The notes under the pieces were generated by a model. The model searched no databases. It was not told the origin of the DNA and saw only the letters and a program-made list of their open reading frames with translations. Below, piece by piece: positions 26,686-34,039 of a stretch of DNA of 64,000 nt. A program made the position numbers and the translations under genes. The stretch is from Shewanella sp. GD04112. Its GTDB lineage: Bacteria; Pseudomonadota; Gammaproteobacteria; Enterobacterales; Shewanellaceae. Each line of letters opens with the position of its first letter. Within the stretch, counting starts at the first letter, position 1. Location: contig NZ_JAOEAL010000001.1 in the NCBI RefSeq assembly GCF_029835735.1, forward strand, positions 4,464,001 through 4,528,000, written 5' to 3'.

Positions 26686-27354
26686 CTAAATACGGCTACA
26701 ACCGAATGAACGTGTTCTATCGCCATAATGCTTAGTCTCTAACTTGGCCAGATAGCTCAAGCGAAAGAAAGCACTCGCAAAGGTTTGAGGATAATTCGGT
26801 GCATTACGATTAAGATAGTAAACTGGCGTATCCTCAGGGAAATGGACTAAATGCCGAGTACTGTAATCATCTAATCCCAAGGCACTGGCCCAGGCTTCAA
26901 CAATCTTAGTACTCAAGTTTTGACCACTTCGATTGTAATTACCGAGATGGTTATAAGCATCGTTATTGAGGAAGATTGCGATATGGTAATGGTCTGTATC
27001 GGCACATGCTCGCTCCCTTGCCCAAATATAACGCAGAGTACAAGGATGCACCCGCTTACCCTCACGGCCCTTGATTAACCTATTATGCTGGATTTTTGCA
27101 TCCAGAGATTTAAAGAACTTGCTGATTACCGTTGAATCATAAACTACAGGTGAGTCGAGAAAGTTAAGCTGTGGTAGATGCAAATCAAACCGCACCATTA
27201 AGGTACGAGGGTGCTCATTCATAGCTGCTTGTAAGGTCTGTAAAATTGCATCTAAGTATTCAGCGCTTAGTAGCCTAGGATAAACATTGAGTCCTTGGTA
27301 TTGGCCATTGCTGATGACGGTAAGGTTAGTGTTAGAGGTATGACGTTTTGACAT
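26686..27354 (-). CDS. Inovirus-Gp2/YagK-YfjJ-type protein, possible HUH replication protein
   Basis: This 222-residue protein resembles the YagK/YfjJ C-terminal family, also named inovirus-type Gp2. Visible marks are LMVRFDLHLP near residue 52, RYIWARERA, and DHYHIAIFLNNDAYNHLGNY. The His-hydrophobic-His core (HYH) preceded by beta strands is what a rolling-circle HUH endonuclease looks like, so a replication or DNA-nicking role is plausible but not shown. The family occurs in P4-like elements and cryptic prophages together with AlpA, as here. The ATG is at 27354 and a 309-bp leader follows upstream. Confidence 0.75.
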   Translation of the reverse strand: MSKRHTSNTNLTVISNGQYQGLNVYPRLLSAEYLDAILQTLQAAMNEHPRTLMVRFDLHLPQLNFLDSPVVYDSTVISKFFKSLDAKIQHNRLIKGREGKRVHPCTLRYIWARERACADTDHYHIAIFLNNDAYNHLGNYNRSGQNLSTKIVEAWASALGLDDYSTRHLVHFPEDTPVYYLNRNAPNYPQTFASAFFRLSYLAKLETKHYGDRTRSFGCSRI

Positions 27355-27663
27355 GTTGAGTTCCCATATTGGTTAAGTTACATAACGTATATGGTCTGTG
27401 TAATTTATAACTCAAAAGCCAAAAAGTGCTTGATATAAATAGCAAAAGTTAGCTCGCCTATGATGGCAGCTAACTCTGTATGTTCATGGGTAGATAGTGT
27501 TAGAGATACTAATAAAGGAATACTACTGAGTGATAGGTATAACTACAGACTAATAGTATTAACAAACAGACAATCGCAATAACTGAAATCCCCGTCGATC
27601 ATTGAGCAGCGGATCGGGCGAACAAGGGCGATGGGATCTCATGTCACTAGATAGTTAAACCAT
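27355..27663. other. Gene-free stretch with hairpin upstream of the Gp2-like gene
   Basis: No gene is visible in these 309 bp. AGTTAGCT (27447-27454) and AGCTAACT (27468-27475), extended by GCC/GGC inside, form a hairpin about 100 bp before the Gp2-like start. It could be a control structure or a replication origin for that protein; this is inference. Confidence 0.4.
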
Positions 27664-27674
27664 TTAACTATCTA
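27648..27674. repeat. 12-bp perfect inverted repeat over a stop codon
   Basis: TAGATAGTTAAA (27648-27659) and TTTAACTATCTA (27663-27674) flank a 3-nt loop. The repeat overlaps the last codons and stop of the minus-strand gene ending at 27664. No T-run follows on the minus strand. Confidence 0.65.
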
Positions 27675-28989
27675 CATTTACACCAGCTCTACCACGTTTC
27701 TGGCGATATATTTTTACTTTTTTGTCTGATGTCCGGGCCCCCAAACCTACAAATTTGAAGGGGAAAATCGAAAAATGTAGCGAACCAAGATAATCATTCA
27801 ACTCCTCATGTTTAGACAATTCTCTGATACAATACTTCGCTAGTTCAATGCTAAAATGATACATAATTTCATAAAATACCTCCTTGCACTGATATGGAAT
27901 TAATGCCATAAAACCATCATTAGAAATGAATTTTTTAAGTTTCAATTTCTCCTTATCGGAAGCATCTACCACCGCATCAAAATCCTCAACAATCATGTTT
28001 TTTAGCTCTAAAGAATAGGGACATACATGTTCTGACTGCAAGTCACACCAGTGATTAGACAATAAAAAAGATGCGTAATAATTCAGCCGTCCTTGCATTA
28101 CATTCAAAACGGATAGCCTTGACATGTCCTCATTTTGAAAATACACACAGCCTTGATAAGCGGGTCGATGACCCACAAAACCAGCAAACTTATAAAACTC
28201 ATTAGGTACTTTTTCTTCAGGAATGTTGCCATCTTTGAGATCTTTTAGGAGTTGTTGATCCGTAAGGTGCTTCAACAACCATTCTTGACACAGATTAGCA
28301 ATATTTTGCAATGAGACCGCATTAATCTCTTGTACAAAACGTAATTGATAGCCTTGTGCTAGCTCTTCTAAAATTGTGTGTTTTGCAGAAAATAGTGAAA
28401 AGTCTAAAAAATACACACTATTGGCGTGAGTGAACAAGTACCTCGATGATGTTCCTGGAATGATTGCTTGTATGTAACCTAAGCTCTTCAGTTTCTGAAG
28501 TTGGTTTCGAAATTGATCTCGGCTAATCCCTGCAAGATTGGTAATCGTTTTGACATCCAAATTACGCACAACTCCTGTTGGGTCCGCATGCAATAACAAC
28601 ACACAAAGCAACAATCGATTATTTAACTTCAAATTCGTATGTGAGACGTATTTTTGGTCAAGCGTTAATAGCTCATTGACTAACGGTTGATGCTGGCTCG
28701 ATGTACCCATCAACCTTAATAAGTCCTGTAGTTGCCGAGAAACAATGTATTGATATGTTGGCCGACCTCTTTTGGGCAGCGTACTTGACCGCTCCTTTTC
28801 GAAAAAACCATGCTCAACAAGGTAAGTTAAAGCCTCTGATACAACCGTTTTAGAAACACTAAATTGTTTTGCAATCTCTGCAACAGTTCGTGAAATGGGG
28901 TTAGAGTAACCAAAATGCCGATTCCAGAGCAAAATAAAAAAGACTACATTTGCCTTACTTCCTTTCAGTGCTTGCATTATCCGTATCAT
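27664..28989 (-). CDS. Unrecognised protein with two winged-helix-like regions
   Basis: I cannot name a family for this 441-residue protein. Residues of about 28-85 look like a winged helix (SRTVAEIAKQFSVSKTVVSEALTYL then a wing with KRGRPTYQYIVS). A second candidate lies at about 120-190 (NRLLLCVLLLH, TITNLAGISRDQFRNQLQKL). The rest is helical and the end is basic (KKVKIYRQKRGR). Two winged helices in one chain occur in regulators and in some plasmid initiators; I cannot choose. The gene is AT-rich relative to its chromosomal neighbours. It is divergent from the gene at 29167 across a repeat-rich 177-bp gap. Confidence 0.6.
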   Translation of the reverse strand: MIRIMQALKGSKANVVFFILLWNRHFGYSNPISRTVAEIAKQFSVSKTVVSEALTYLVEHGFFEKERSSTLPKRGRPTYQYIVSRQLQDLLRLMGTSSQHQPLVNELLTLDQKYVSHTNLKLNNRLLLCVLLLHADPTGVVRNLDVKTITNLAGISRDQFRNQLQKLKSLGYIQAIIPGTSSRYLFTHANSVYFLDFSLFSAKHTILEELAQGYQLRFVQEINAVSLQNIANLCQEWLLKHLTDQQLLKDLKDGNIPEEKVPNEFYKFAGFVGHRPAYQGCVYFQNEDMSRLSVLNVMQGRLNYYASFLLSNHWCDLQSEHVCPYSLELKNMIVEDFDAVVDASDKEKLKLKKFISNDGFMALIPYQCKEVFYEIMYHFSIELAKYCIRELSKHEELNDYLGSLHFSIFPFKFVGLGARTSDKKVKIYRQKRGRAGVNVDS

Positions 28990-28991
28990 TA

Positions 28992-29078
28992 AAATACCTA
29001 CTAAATAAAATCATTTATATCCTCTAAATACCTACTGGTAAAACAGTACCGGTAACACTAGTAATTTACTAGTAATTT
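28992..29078. repeat. Repeat cluster in the divergent promoter region
   Basis: AAATACCTACT occurs at 28992-29002 and 29026-29036. ACTAGTAATTT is tandem at 29057-29067 and 29068-29078. Between them lie TACTGGTA and TACCGGTA, variants of the same core. The clustering in the AT-rich gap between two divergent genes suggests operators or iterons. Confidence 0.6.
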
Positions 29079-29166
29079 TTAAAAAATTGAAATTTTTATT
29101 TAAAAATGCTAAAAAAAGGATTAGAAAATTTAATGAAAAACCTGCAAATGAACCGTAAAAATAATT

Positions 29167-29994
29167 ATGGATAATGAAAAATATATAAGTAACTCATATG
29201 GTACGAGGCAGTTAACTTTTCTCCTTGAAAATAATAGGGCTCAATTGGATTGGGCTTATAAGTACCTGAAGAAAAAAAATCCTTACATCATTCAACAGAC
29301 GACGATGAAGGACTTAAAAAAAATTTTTATTGATAGCTGTATTCACAGGAAACTCGATAAGCAAACATTCGAGAGAATGGCCTCTAACATGGAGAAAGCT
29401 TGGAAGGCAGATGTGAAAAGACATGCTAGTGATAAAACTATGCTTAACGTCAGCATTTCGAAAGAGCACAAGTCTAAGTTTGAAGATATGGCACTAAAGA
29501 ATAAATGCAATAATATTCAAATGCTTGAGTCGCTTATAGATGATAACTACAAGAATTTTTTACGTTTAAAGGAGCAAGAACTCATAGCTAAAAATGCGGA
29601 AAGGACGAAAAAAGCTGAAATAAAGTACAATCAGTCGTTTACAGATAAGAAGCTTAGCGGTGAACTTCATCTACAGAAAAACTATAATAACCGTTTAAAA
29701 AAACAGGTGACTGCGCTAAAGAGTGAACTTCAAGCCGTAAAAGACAATTCATCAATTCTATTTGCTATCATTGAAAAAGCAGTAAAAAACCGCTCAAAGC
29801 TCACTGCTGACCATCTGATGCAAGCAACTAGAGCCCATACTTTAATCGACATTGTGCAACTTCCCTTAGATGAGTCCATGCAGGCAACAGAATCGGAAGA
29901 AAGCACAGAGCAAAACCAGACTTCAGGTCCCCGCCAAAGAAAACGAGCAAGACCGGCTAAAACGGCTAAAACGGCTAAAACGGCTAGCAAATAG
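29167..29994 (+). CDS. Unrecognised basic coiled-coil protein with possible ribbon-helix-helix
   Basis: No family recognised for this 275-residue protein. Residues of about 95-130 (MLNVSISKEHKSKFEDMAL, then NIQMLESLIDDNY) have the spacing of a ribbon-helix-helix DNA-binding motif. Residues of about 135-200 are a Lys/Glu-rich coiled coil. The C-terminus is very basic, with a repeated AKT tripeptide from a 9-bp DNA repeat. No strong ribosome site precedes the ATG at 29167. A DNA-binding role is plausible from charge and fold. It is divergent from the gene at 27664-28989 and shares its repeat-rich promoter region, so the two may form one control or maintenance unit. Confidence 0.6.
   Translation: MDNEKYISNSYGTRQLTFLLENNRAQLDWAYKYLKKKNPYIIQQTTMKDLKKIFIDSCIHRKLDKQTFERMASNMEKAWKADVKRHASDKTMLNVSISKEHKSKFEDMALKNKCNNIQMLESLIDDNYKNFLRLKEQELIAKNAERTKKAEIKYNQSFTDKKLSGELHLQKNYNNRLKKQVTALKSELQAVKDNSSILFAIIEKAVKNRSKLTADHLMQATRAHTLIDIVQLPLDESMQATESEESTEQNQTSGPRQRKRARPAKTAKTAKTASK
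29954..29986 (+). repeat. 9-bp tandem repeat inside a coding region
   Basis: CGGCTAAAA is repeated three times (29954-29980) with a partial fourth copy. It keeps frame and encodes the repeated A-K-T at the end of the protein. Copy number could vary by slippage without breaking the gene. Confidence 0.85.
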
Positions 29995-30019
29995 TAAAAC
30001 AAAGAATCATCTCGTTAAG

Positions 30020-30058
30020 GCATTGGTATATGGTGGGTATATCGGTGGGTACCAATGC
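30020..30058. other. Repeat structure at the island boundary, possible old attachment region
   Basis: GCATTGGTA (30020-30028) and TACCAATGC (30050-30058) form a perfect 9-bp inverted repeat. The loop holds two near-copies of TAT(C)GGTGGGTA. Repeated GTGGGTA units near element ends remind me of arm-type sites of P4-family integrases. This lies between the last accessory gene and yjjG. No matching left end is in the window. Confidence 0.3.
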
Positions 30059-30161
30059 GAATTACCAAGAAATAAATCACGTTAGCCATTGTTAAATAAT
30101 GGTTTTTTGTAAATAAAAATATTCAGATCCAAAACGTGGAATAGTGTTATTTGTGTTATCT

Positions 30162-30196
30162 AAAACCAAAAGCCCTTTTTAAGGGCTTTTGGTTTT
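30162..30196. terminator. Bidirectional Rho-independent terminator
   Basis: A 16-bp perfect stem (30162-30177 with 30181-30196) contains AAGCCCTT/AAGGGCTT cores and ends in A-runs and T-runs on both sides. It separates the accessory gene at 29167-29994 from the convergent yjjG gene. Confidence 0.9.
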
Positions 30197-30203
30197 TTGA
30201 AAG

Positions 30204-30920
30204 CTAGCCGAGTAATGAGATTAGCTTCTGCTGTAGCTCATGGTGGGAGGCGACTTGAAAGTGCGGGCGAATACCTGCGGGGGCAGCGTGTCCATGGACG
30301 TTATACCAACAGGTGTGGAATCCCGCGTTGATACCGCCTTGAATGTCTGAATGTGGGTTATCGCCCACCATTAACACTTGTTCGCGCGCAGGCTGGCCCA
30401 TCAATTCAAGGGCGTATTCAAAGATACCGACATCGGGTTTTGCGATGCCGACTTTTTCTGAAATCACCAAAATATCAAAATGATGCTGCAAACCTGTACG
30501 CTCTAAACGCACTGTCTGTAACTCGGTAAAGCCATTGGTGATGATCCCCATTTTGGCTTTGCCCTGCAGCGCGGCCAGCAATTCACGGGCGCCGGGCAAG
30601 GGCGCACAAATCTCTGCCATAGCCGTTAAAAATGCACTATTTAGGGTTTGAGGGGTCACTGCAAGCTTTGCCGCCCAAGGCTCGAAGCGTATGGTTTGCA
30701 GTTCAGCGGCGCTGATCTTGCCATCCTGATACTCAACCCACAGCGGCTTATTTACACTTTGATATTCTTCGAAATCGGCCCGAGTAAAATCGACGCCAAA
30801 GCCTGAAAACATCAGTTTCAGTCCTTCGAAAGCATCGAAATAAAAGAGGGTTTCATCGGCATCGAAAAGTACCCAAGAGTAAGGTGCGGCCGAAGAATTA
30901 GTCTGGCTTGAGAACGACAT
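30204..30920 (-). CDS. yjjG: HAD-family pyrimidine 5'-nucleotidase YjjG
   Basis: YjjG removes phosphate from nucleoside monophosphates, with preference for pyrimidines and damaged or analogue nucleotides. HAD motifs are intact: motif I FDADETLF with the nucleophile Asp, motif [12 protein letters not shown], motif III Lys in KVGIAKPD, and motif [14 protein letters not shown]. The frame opens at 30950, but the ATG at 30920 follows AGGAG and gives the usual length of 238 residues. It faces the bidirectional terminator at 30162-30196 and is the first clearly chromosomal gene right of the island. Confidence 0.92.
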   Translation of the reverse strand: MSFSSQTNSSAAPYSWVLFDADETLFYFDAFEGLKLMFSGFGVDFTRADFEEYQSVNKPLWVEYQDGKISAAELQTIRFEPWAAKLAVTPQTLNSAFLTAMAEICAPLPGARELLAALQGKAKMGIITNGFTELQTVRLERTGLQHHFDILVISEKVGIAKPDVGIFEYALELMGQPAREQVLMVGDNPHSDIQGGINAGFHTCWYNVHGHAAPAGIRPHFQVASHHELQQKLISLLG

Positions 30921-31098
30921 AACACTCCTAATAACAAACAAAAAAATCAAATGCTAAGCATGAAAAAACTATGCGACAACCCCAAAAATGATCAACACAA
31001 CAACCAATCCCAACTTGGCTCGGTTTTCACATAGCCGAGAATCACAAAGTAACCCGTTCGCTACGATATGATGAGGTTGAAAGGCGATTAACGCCATA

Positions 31099-31560
31099 TC
31101 ACAACGAGCAATTCGCATGCTTTACCTGCGGCGTAGGTTGTTTCACCCGATTAAGGAACACGACACCCGCTAACATCAAACATACTCCAACGAGCGACGC
31201 CCAATGAATACCGCTGGCGCTAGATATTATATCCAGCACAACGCCTGTCAGCATCTGCCCACATATTACGAGCAATGTACAACGCATCACTCCTAACGAT
31301 GGCAATGCCCAACTATTTAGCATGACAAATAAAGCACCAATGACTCCACCAAGATACAAATACACTGGCGGCTGCCCCTGTAGCTGATTTGTGCCACTCT
31401 CTAGACAGATTATCCATGCACTCAAGACTACAAAGCCCACAATATGATTACAGCAAGATGCGATTAACGCATGGCTATGTTTTGCCAAAGCACCATTAAA
31501 GGTTCGGCTTAAGGCAATCAAACCGCCATTAAGCAGTGCGATAAGTACCATCAATTCCAT
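31099..31560 (-). CDS. DUF606 (YdcZ-type) small membrane transporter, subunit 2
   Basis: A 153-residue membrane protein of the DUF606/YdcZ family in the drug/metabolite transporter superfamily, with five predicted helices (VLIALLNGGLIALSRTF, HIVGFVVLSAWII, YLYLGGVIGALFVML, VMRCTLLVICGQML, LVGVCLMLAGVVFL). It lies 22 bp after a second gene of the same family. Five-helix members are often encoded in pairs that form a heterodimer. Substrate is unknown. The pair is divergent from a LysR gene. Confidence 0.85.
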   Translation of the reverse strand: MELMVLIALLNGGLIALSRTFNGALAKHSHALIASCCNHIVGFVVLSAWIICLESGTNQLQGQPPVYLYLGGVIGALFVMLNSWALPSLGVMRCTLLVICGQMLTGVVLDIISSASGIHWASLVGVCLMLAGVVFLNRVKQPTPQVKHANCSL

Positions 31561-31582
31561 TCAATTTCCCCTGCTACGCCAG

Positions 31583-32077
31583 CTAATGTGAATAAATCAC
31601 TAACATGGCTCCCAACAAAATCATTACCATAGCAATGACTTCTGTGAATCGAATGCGCCGCTTAACGACACCGAAATAACCACAGCAGTCGAATATACAG
31701 CTCAAGATTAACTGCCCCACAAGCATCAAGGCTAAGGTGCCAGCCAAGGCTAATTCACTGTTGACTGTGACAGCGGCCAACACAACCGTCGCAGCACCAG
31801 GAACACCACCTAAATACGCCCACCAAGGTAATCGTGATTGACTCGCATAGGTATTCAAAGTCGACTTGGCTTCTTTACCCATTAGCCTTTTTCTCAGTAA
31901 AAACAGCACCAACAGCACTGTTATTGCCCCAATACCATGAGCCATCCAAGATGCCAAAAGCGGTGAGCTATACATAGCAAGCTGGCTATTGAGTTTAATC
32001 ATTAATGCCAGTAAAACGCCGGAGCAGAGCGCCACAAAGGACATAAATAAGGTCAGTTTGTTTGACGTTTGCATCAA
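31583..32077 (-). CDS. DUF606 (YdcZ-type) small membrane transporter, subunit 1
   Basis: A 164-residue paralogue of the downstream gene, with five hydrophobic helices (LFMSFVALCSGVLLALMI, GIGAITVLLVLFLL, YLGGVPGAATVVLAAVTV, ALALMLVGQLILS, VIAMVMILLGAMLVI). The SQLAMYSS and YLGGVPGA motifs match the family. The two genes probably form one operon and one complex in the inner membrane. The 244-bp gap to the divergent LysR gene at 32322 is the likely control region. Confidence 0.85.
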   Translation of the reverse strand: MMQTSNKLTLFMSFVALCSGVLLALMIKLNSQLAMYSSPLLASWMAHGIGAITVLLVLFLLRKRLMGKEAKSTLNTYASQSRLPWWAYLGGVPGAATVVLAAVTVNSELALAGTLALMLVGQLILSCIFDCCGYFGVVKRRIRFTEVIAMVMILLGAMLVIYSH

Positions 32078-32272
32078 AACAGTCCATCCATTTTTGTTGC
32101 AAAATAGTCTACAGTGATAGTTTAGGCCTTATAATCCACCGTTATAGAAACTTATTGTTGAGCTTTAGCTGACAATTAATGTTGATGATTTCCGCTTTAA
32201 GCGAAAAGCGAGATGCAAGTGAGGCTCTAAATCCCCTCATACTCAACTTAAAGTGATAGAAACAAGAGACCT

Positions 32273-32291
32273 ACAGCCGAGTCTCGGCTGT
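32273..32291. repeat. Hairpin in the leader of the LysR gene
   Basis: ACAGCCGA pairs with TCGGCTGT around GTC, 30 bp before the ATG at 32322. It could affect translation of the regulator; nothing else supports this. Confidence 0.35.
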
Positions 32292-32321
32292 TACACCATC
32301 GTTTGATAAAGGAAGCCCTGC

Positions 32322-33212
32322 ATGGAACATTTTTCCGCCCTGCCCATTTTCGTCACTGTGGTGGAATGCGGTAGCTTTTCCGCTGCGGGACAAAAACTCG
32401 GGCTGAGTAAATCAGCCATCAGCAAACGAATCACACAGTTGGAGCAACACTTAGGGATTCAACTGCTACAACGCACCACTCGCAGTTTGAGCCTAACGGA
32501 TGCTGGCGCGCGCTATTTCGAATATATTCGCCCTGCAGTGCAGCTCACCCAAGAAGGATTGGATGCCATCTCCGAATTGCAGCAAACACCTAAAGGCAAT
32601 CTGCGAATTTCTGTGCCTATGGTGTTTGGCCGCTTGTATATTGCGCCTTTAATCGCTGAATTTTTAAAACGTTACCCCGATATTCAGCTGCAAATGCAAA
32701 TGGATGATAAGACCACGGATTTAATCGCTGGCGGTTTTGATTTAGCCATTCGCATCGGCGAACTGCCCGACTCCAGCCTTATCGCCCGCAAAATTGCCCC
32801 GTGTTTGAGCGTGATTTGCGCATCGACAGCCTATCTCTCGCAGCACGGTTTACCTTTGACTCCTAGCGAGTTAACTCAGCACAACTGTTTGTTTTACAGT
32901 TACTTTCAAGATGGTGTGGAATGGAGTTTCCACAGTCCCAATGGCGTGCAACGTGTTCAACCCAAAGGCAACTATCAGGTGAATAATAGTGATGCTATCC
33001 ACCAAGCCTGTCTCGATGGCCTAGGCATCGCCAACCTACCGCGCTTCATCGTAGAGTCCGATCTACAGGCTGGGCGTTTACAGGCGTTACTCACTGACTA
33101 TCCGCTACCCGAACATGGTATTTATGCTGTGTATCCACAGCGAAAGTATCTCCCGACTAAGGTGAGTGTATTGATTGAGTTTTTACGGGATAAACTGACA
33201 AATGCCGACTAA
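32322..33212 (+). CDS. LysR-family transcriptional regulator
   Basis: A 296-residue LysR-type regulator. The N-terminal helix-turn-helix (about 1-60: FVTVVECGSFSAAGQKLGLS, SKRITQLEQHLGIQLL) is followed by RTTRSLSLTDAG and a substrate-binding domain (about 90-290). It belongs to the AaeR/DsdC-like group with LRISVPMVFGRLYIAPL. It is divergent from the DUF606 pair, the usual arrangement for a LysR protein and its target. The effector is unknown. Confidence 0.88.
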   Translation: MEHFSALPIFVTVVECGSFSAAGQKLGLSKSAISKRITQLEQHLGIQLLQRTTRSLSLTDAGARYFEYIRPAVQLTQEGLDAISELQQTPKGNLRISVPMVFGRLYIAPLIAEFLKRYPDIQLQMQMDDKTTDLIAGGFDLAIRIGELPDSSLIARKIAPCLSVICASTAYLSQHGLPLTPSELTQHNCLFYSYFQDGVEWSFHSPNGVQRVQPKGNYQVNNSDAIHQACLDGLGIANLPRFIVESDLQAGRLQALLTDYPLPEHGIYAVYPQRKYLPTKVSVLIEFLRDKLTNAD

Positions 33213-33353
33213 ACACCTTTAGGAATGTGACAGATACCAATCCCAACGCTTGCGCAGTAAACAGCCCCTCAACTACCGACAAATCACGCTCACTAAGATA
33301 TACTGCGCGGCACTTTCATCGCACCACACGTATTCACTAAGAGCTCATTGTTT

Positions 33354-34019
33354 ATGTCCTTACAGCATTCTCACCCTGAATTCGTCGATAAGCTGATTAT
33401 CATAGGCTTGCCCCGAACTGGGACGACGAGCGTGAGTGTGGCGTTATTGGAACAAGGCTTAAAAGTGGCGCATATGGCGTTTACCAAAGAAGCCTTTATG
33501 CAAGCTGAGGCGATTTCCGATGCACCTTGTTTTAGTGATTTCAAGCAGTTGGATGGATTATTCCCCGAGACCAAATTTGTTTATCTTGACCGTGAGTTAA
33601 GCGTTTGGGTGCCATCGATGCAGATGTTACTCAGCCGAATGCTGCCACATTTGGATGCCAAAACAGGTCGATTCCACCCAATCATGAAGCGCAGTTTTCG
33701 CCATAGCTTTGGCGTAGGTGTAGTCGAAAATCCGCAGGATGAAAAACATCTTATCGATTGTTATCAACGCCATAAAACAGAAGTGGTTAACTACTTTGCG
33801 GGTAGACACGACTTACTCAGTATCGATGTCAGCCGCCAAGGCGCCCTCGGCCAGCTATTAGCATTTATGGGATTAGCCAGCGCCGAAAACCAACAGAACT
33901 TTCCTAAACTCAACGTCGGCCGCAACGTCGCCAGTTGGGATGAATATAAACATCCGAATAAAATCAGCGCTAATGCCTCGGGGCCTGAAAAACGTAAGTT
34001 CTTCGATTATAAGCTTTAA
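33354..34019 (+). CDS. Small sulfotransferase-family protein
   Basis: A 221-residue protein with the 5'-phosphosulfate-binding loop of sulfotransferases at the N-terminus (LIIIGLPRTGTTSVSVAL) and the FVYLDRELSVWVPSM segment where the 3'-phosphate-binding Arg and Ser usually lie. The core is short for a full PAPS-dependent sulfotransferase, and the acceptor is unknown. No PAPS-synthesis genes are near. The frame opens at TTG 33348, but the ATG at 33354 is preferred. It stands alone, with an MFS gene convergent 20 bp downstream. Confidence 0.7.
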   Translation: MSLQHSHPEFVDKLIIIGLPRTGTTSVSVALLEQGLKVAHMAFTKEAFMQAEAISDAPCFSDFKQLDGLFPETKFVYLDRELSVWVPSMQMLLSRMLPHLDAKTGRFHPIMKRSFRHSFGVGVVENPQDEKHLIDCYQRHKTEVVNYFAGRHDLLSIDVSRQGALGQLLAFMGLASAENQQNFPKLNVGRNVASWDEYKHPNKISANASGPEKRKFFDYKL

Positions 34020-34039
34020 ACCCCTAACGGATAGTAAAG

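Noticed and set aside
28992..29078. CRISPR array
   Set aside because: Repeats are only 11 bp, with no regular spacers and no cas genes.
29870..30085. Open frame of 71 codons over the end of the gene at 29167
   Set aside because: It is a shadow of the 9-bp repeat and boundary repeats, with no ribosome site of its own.
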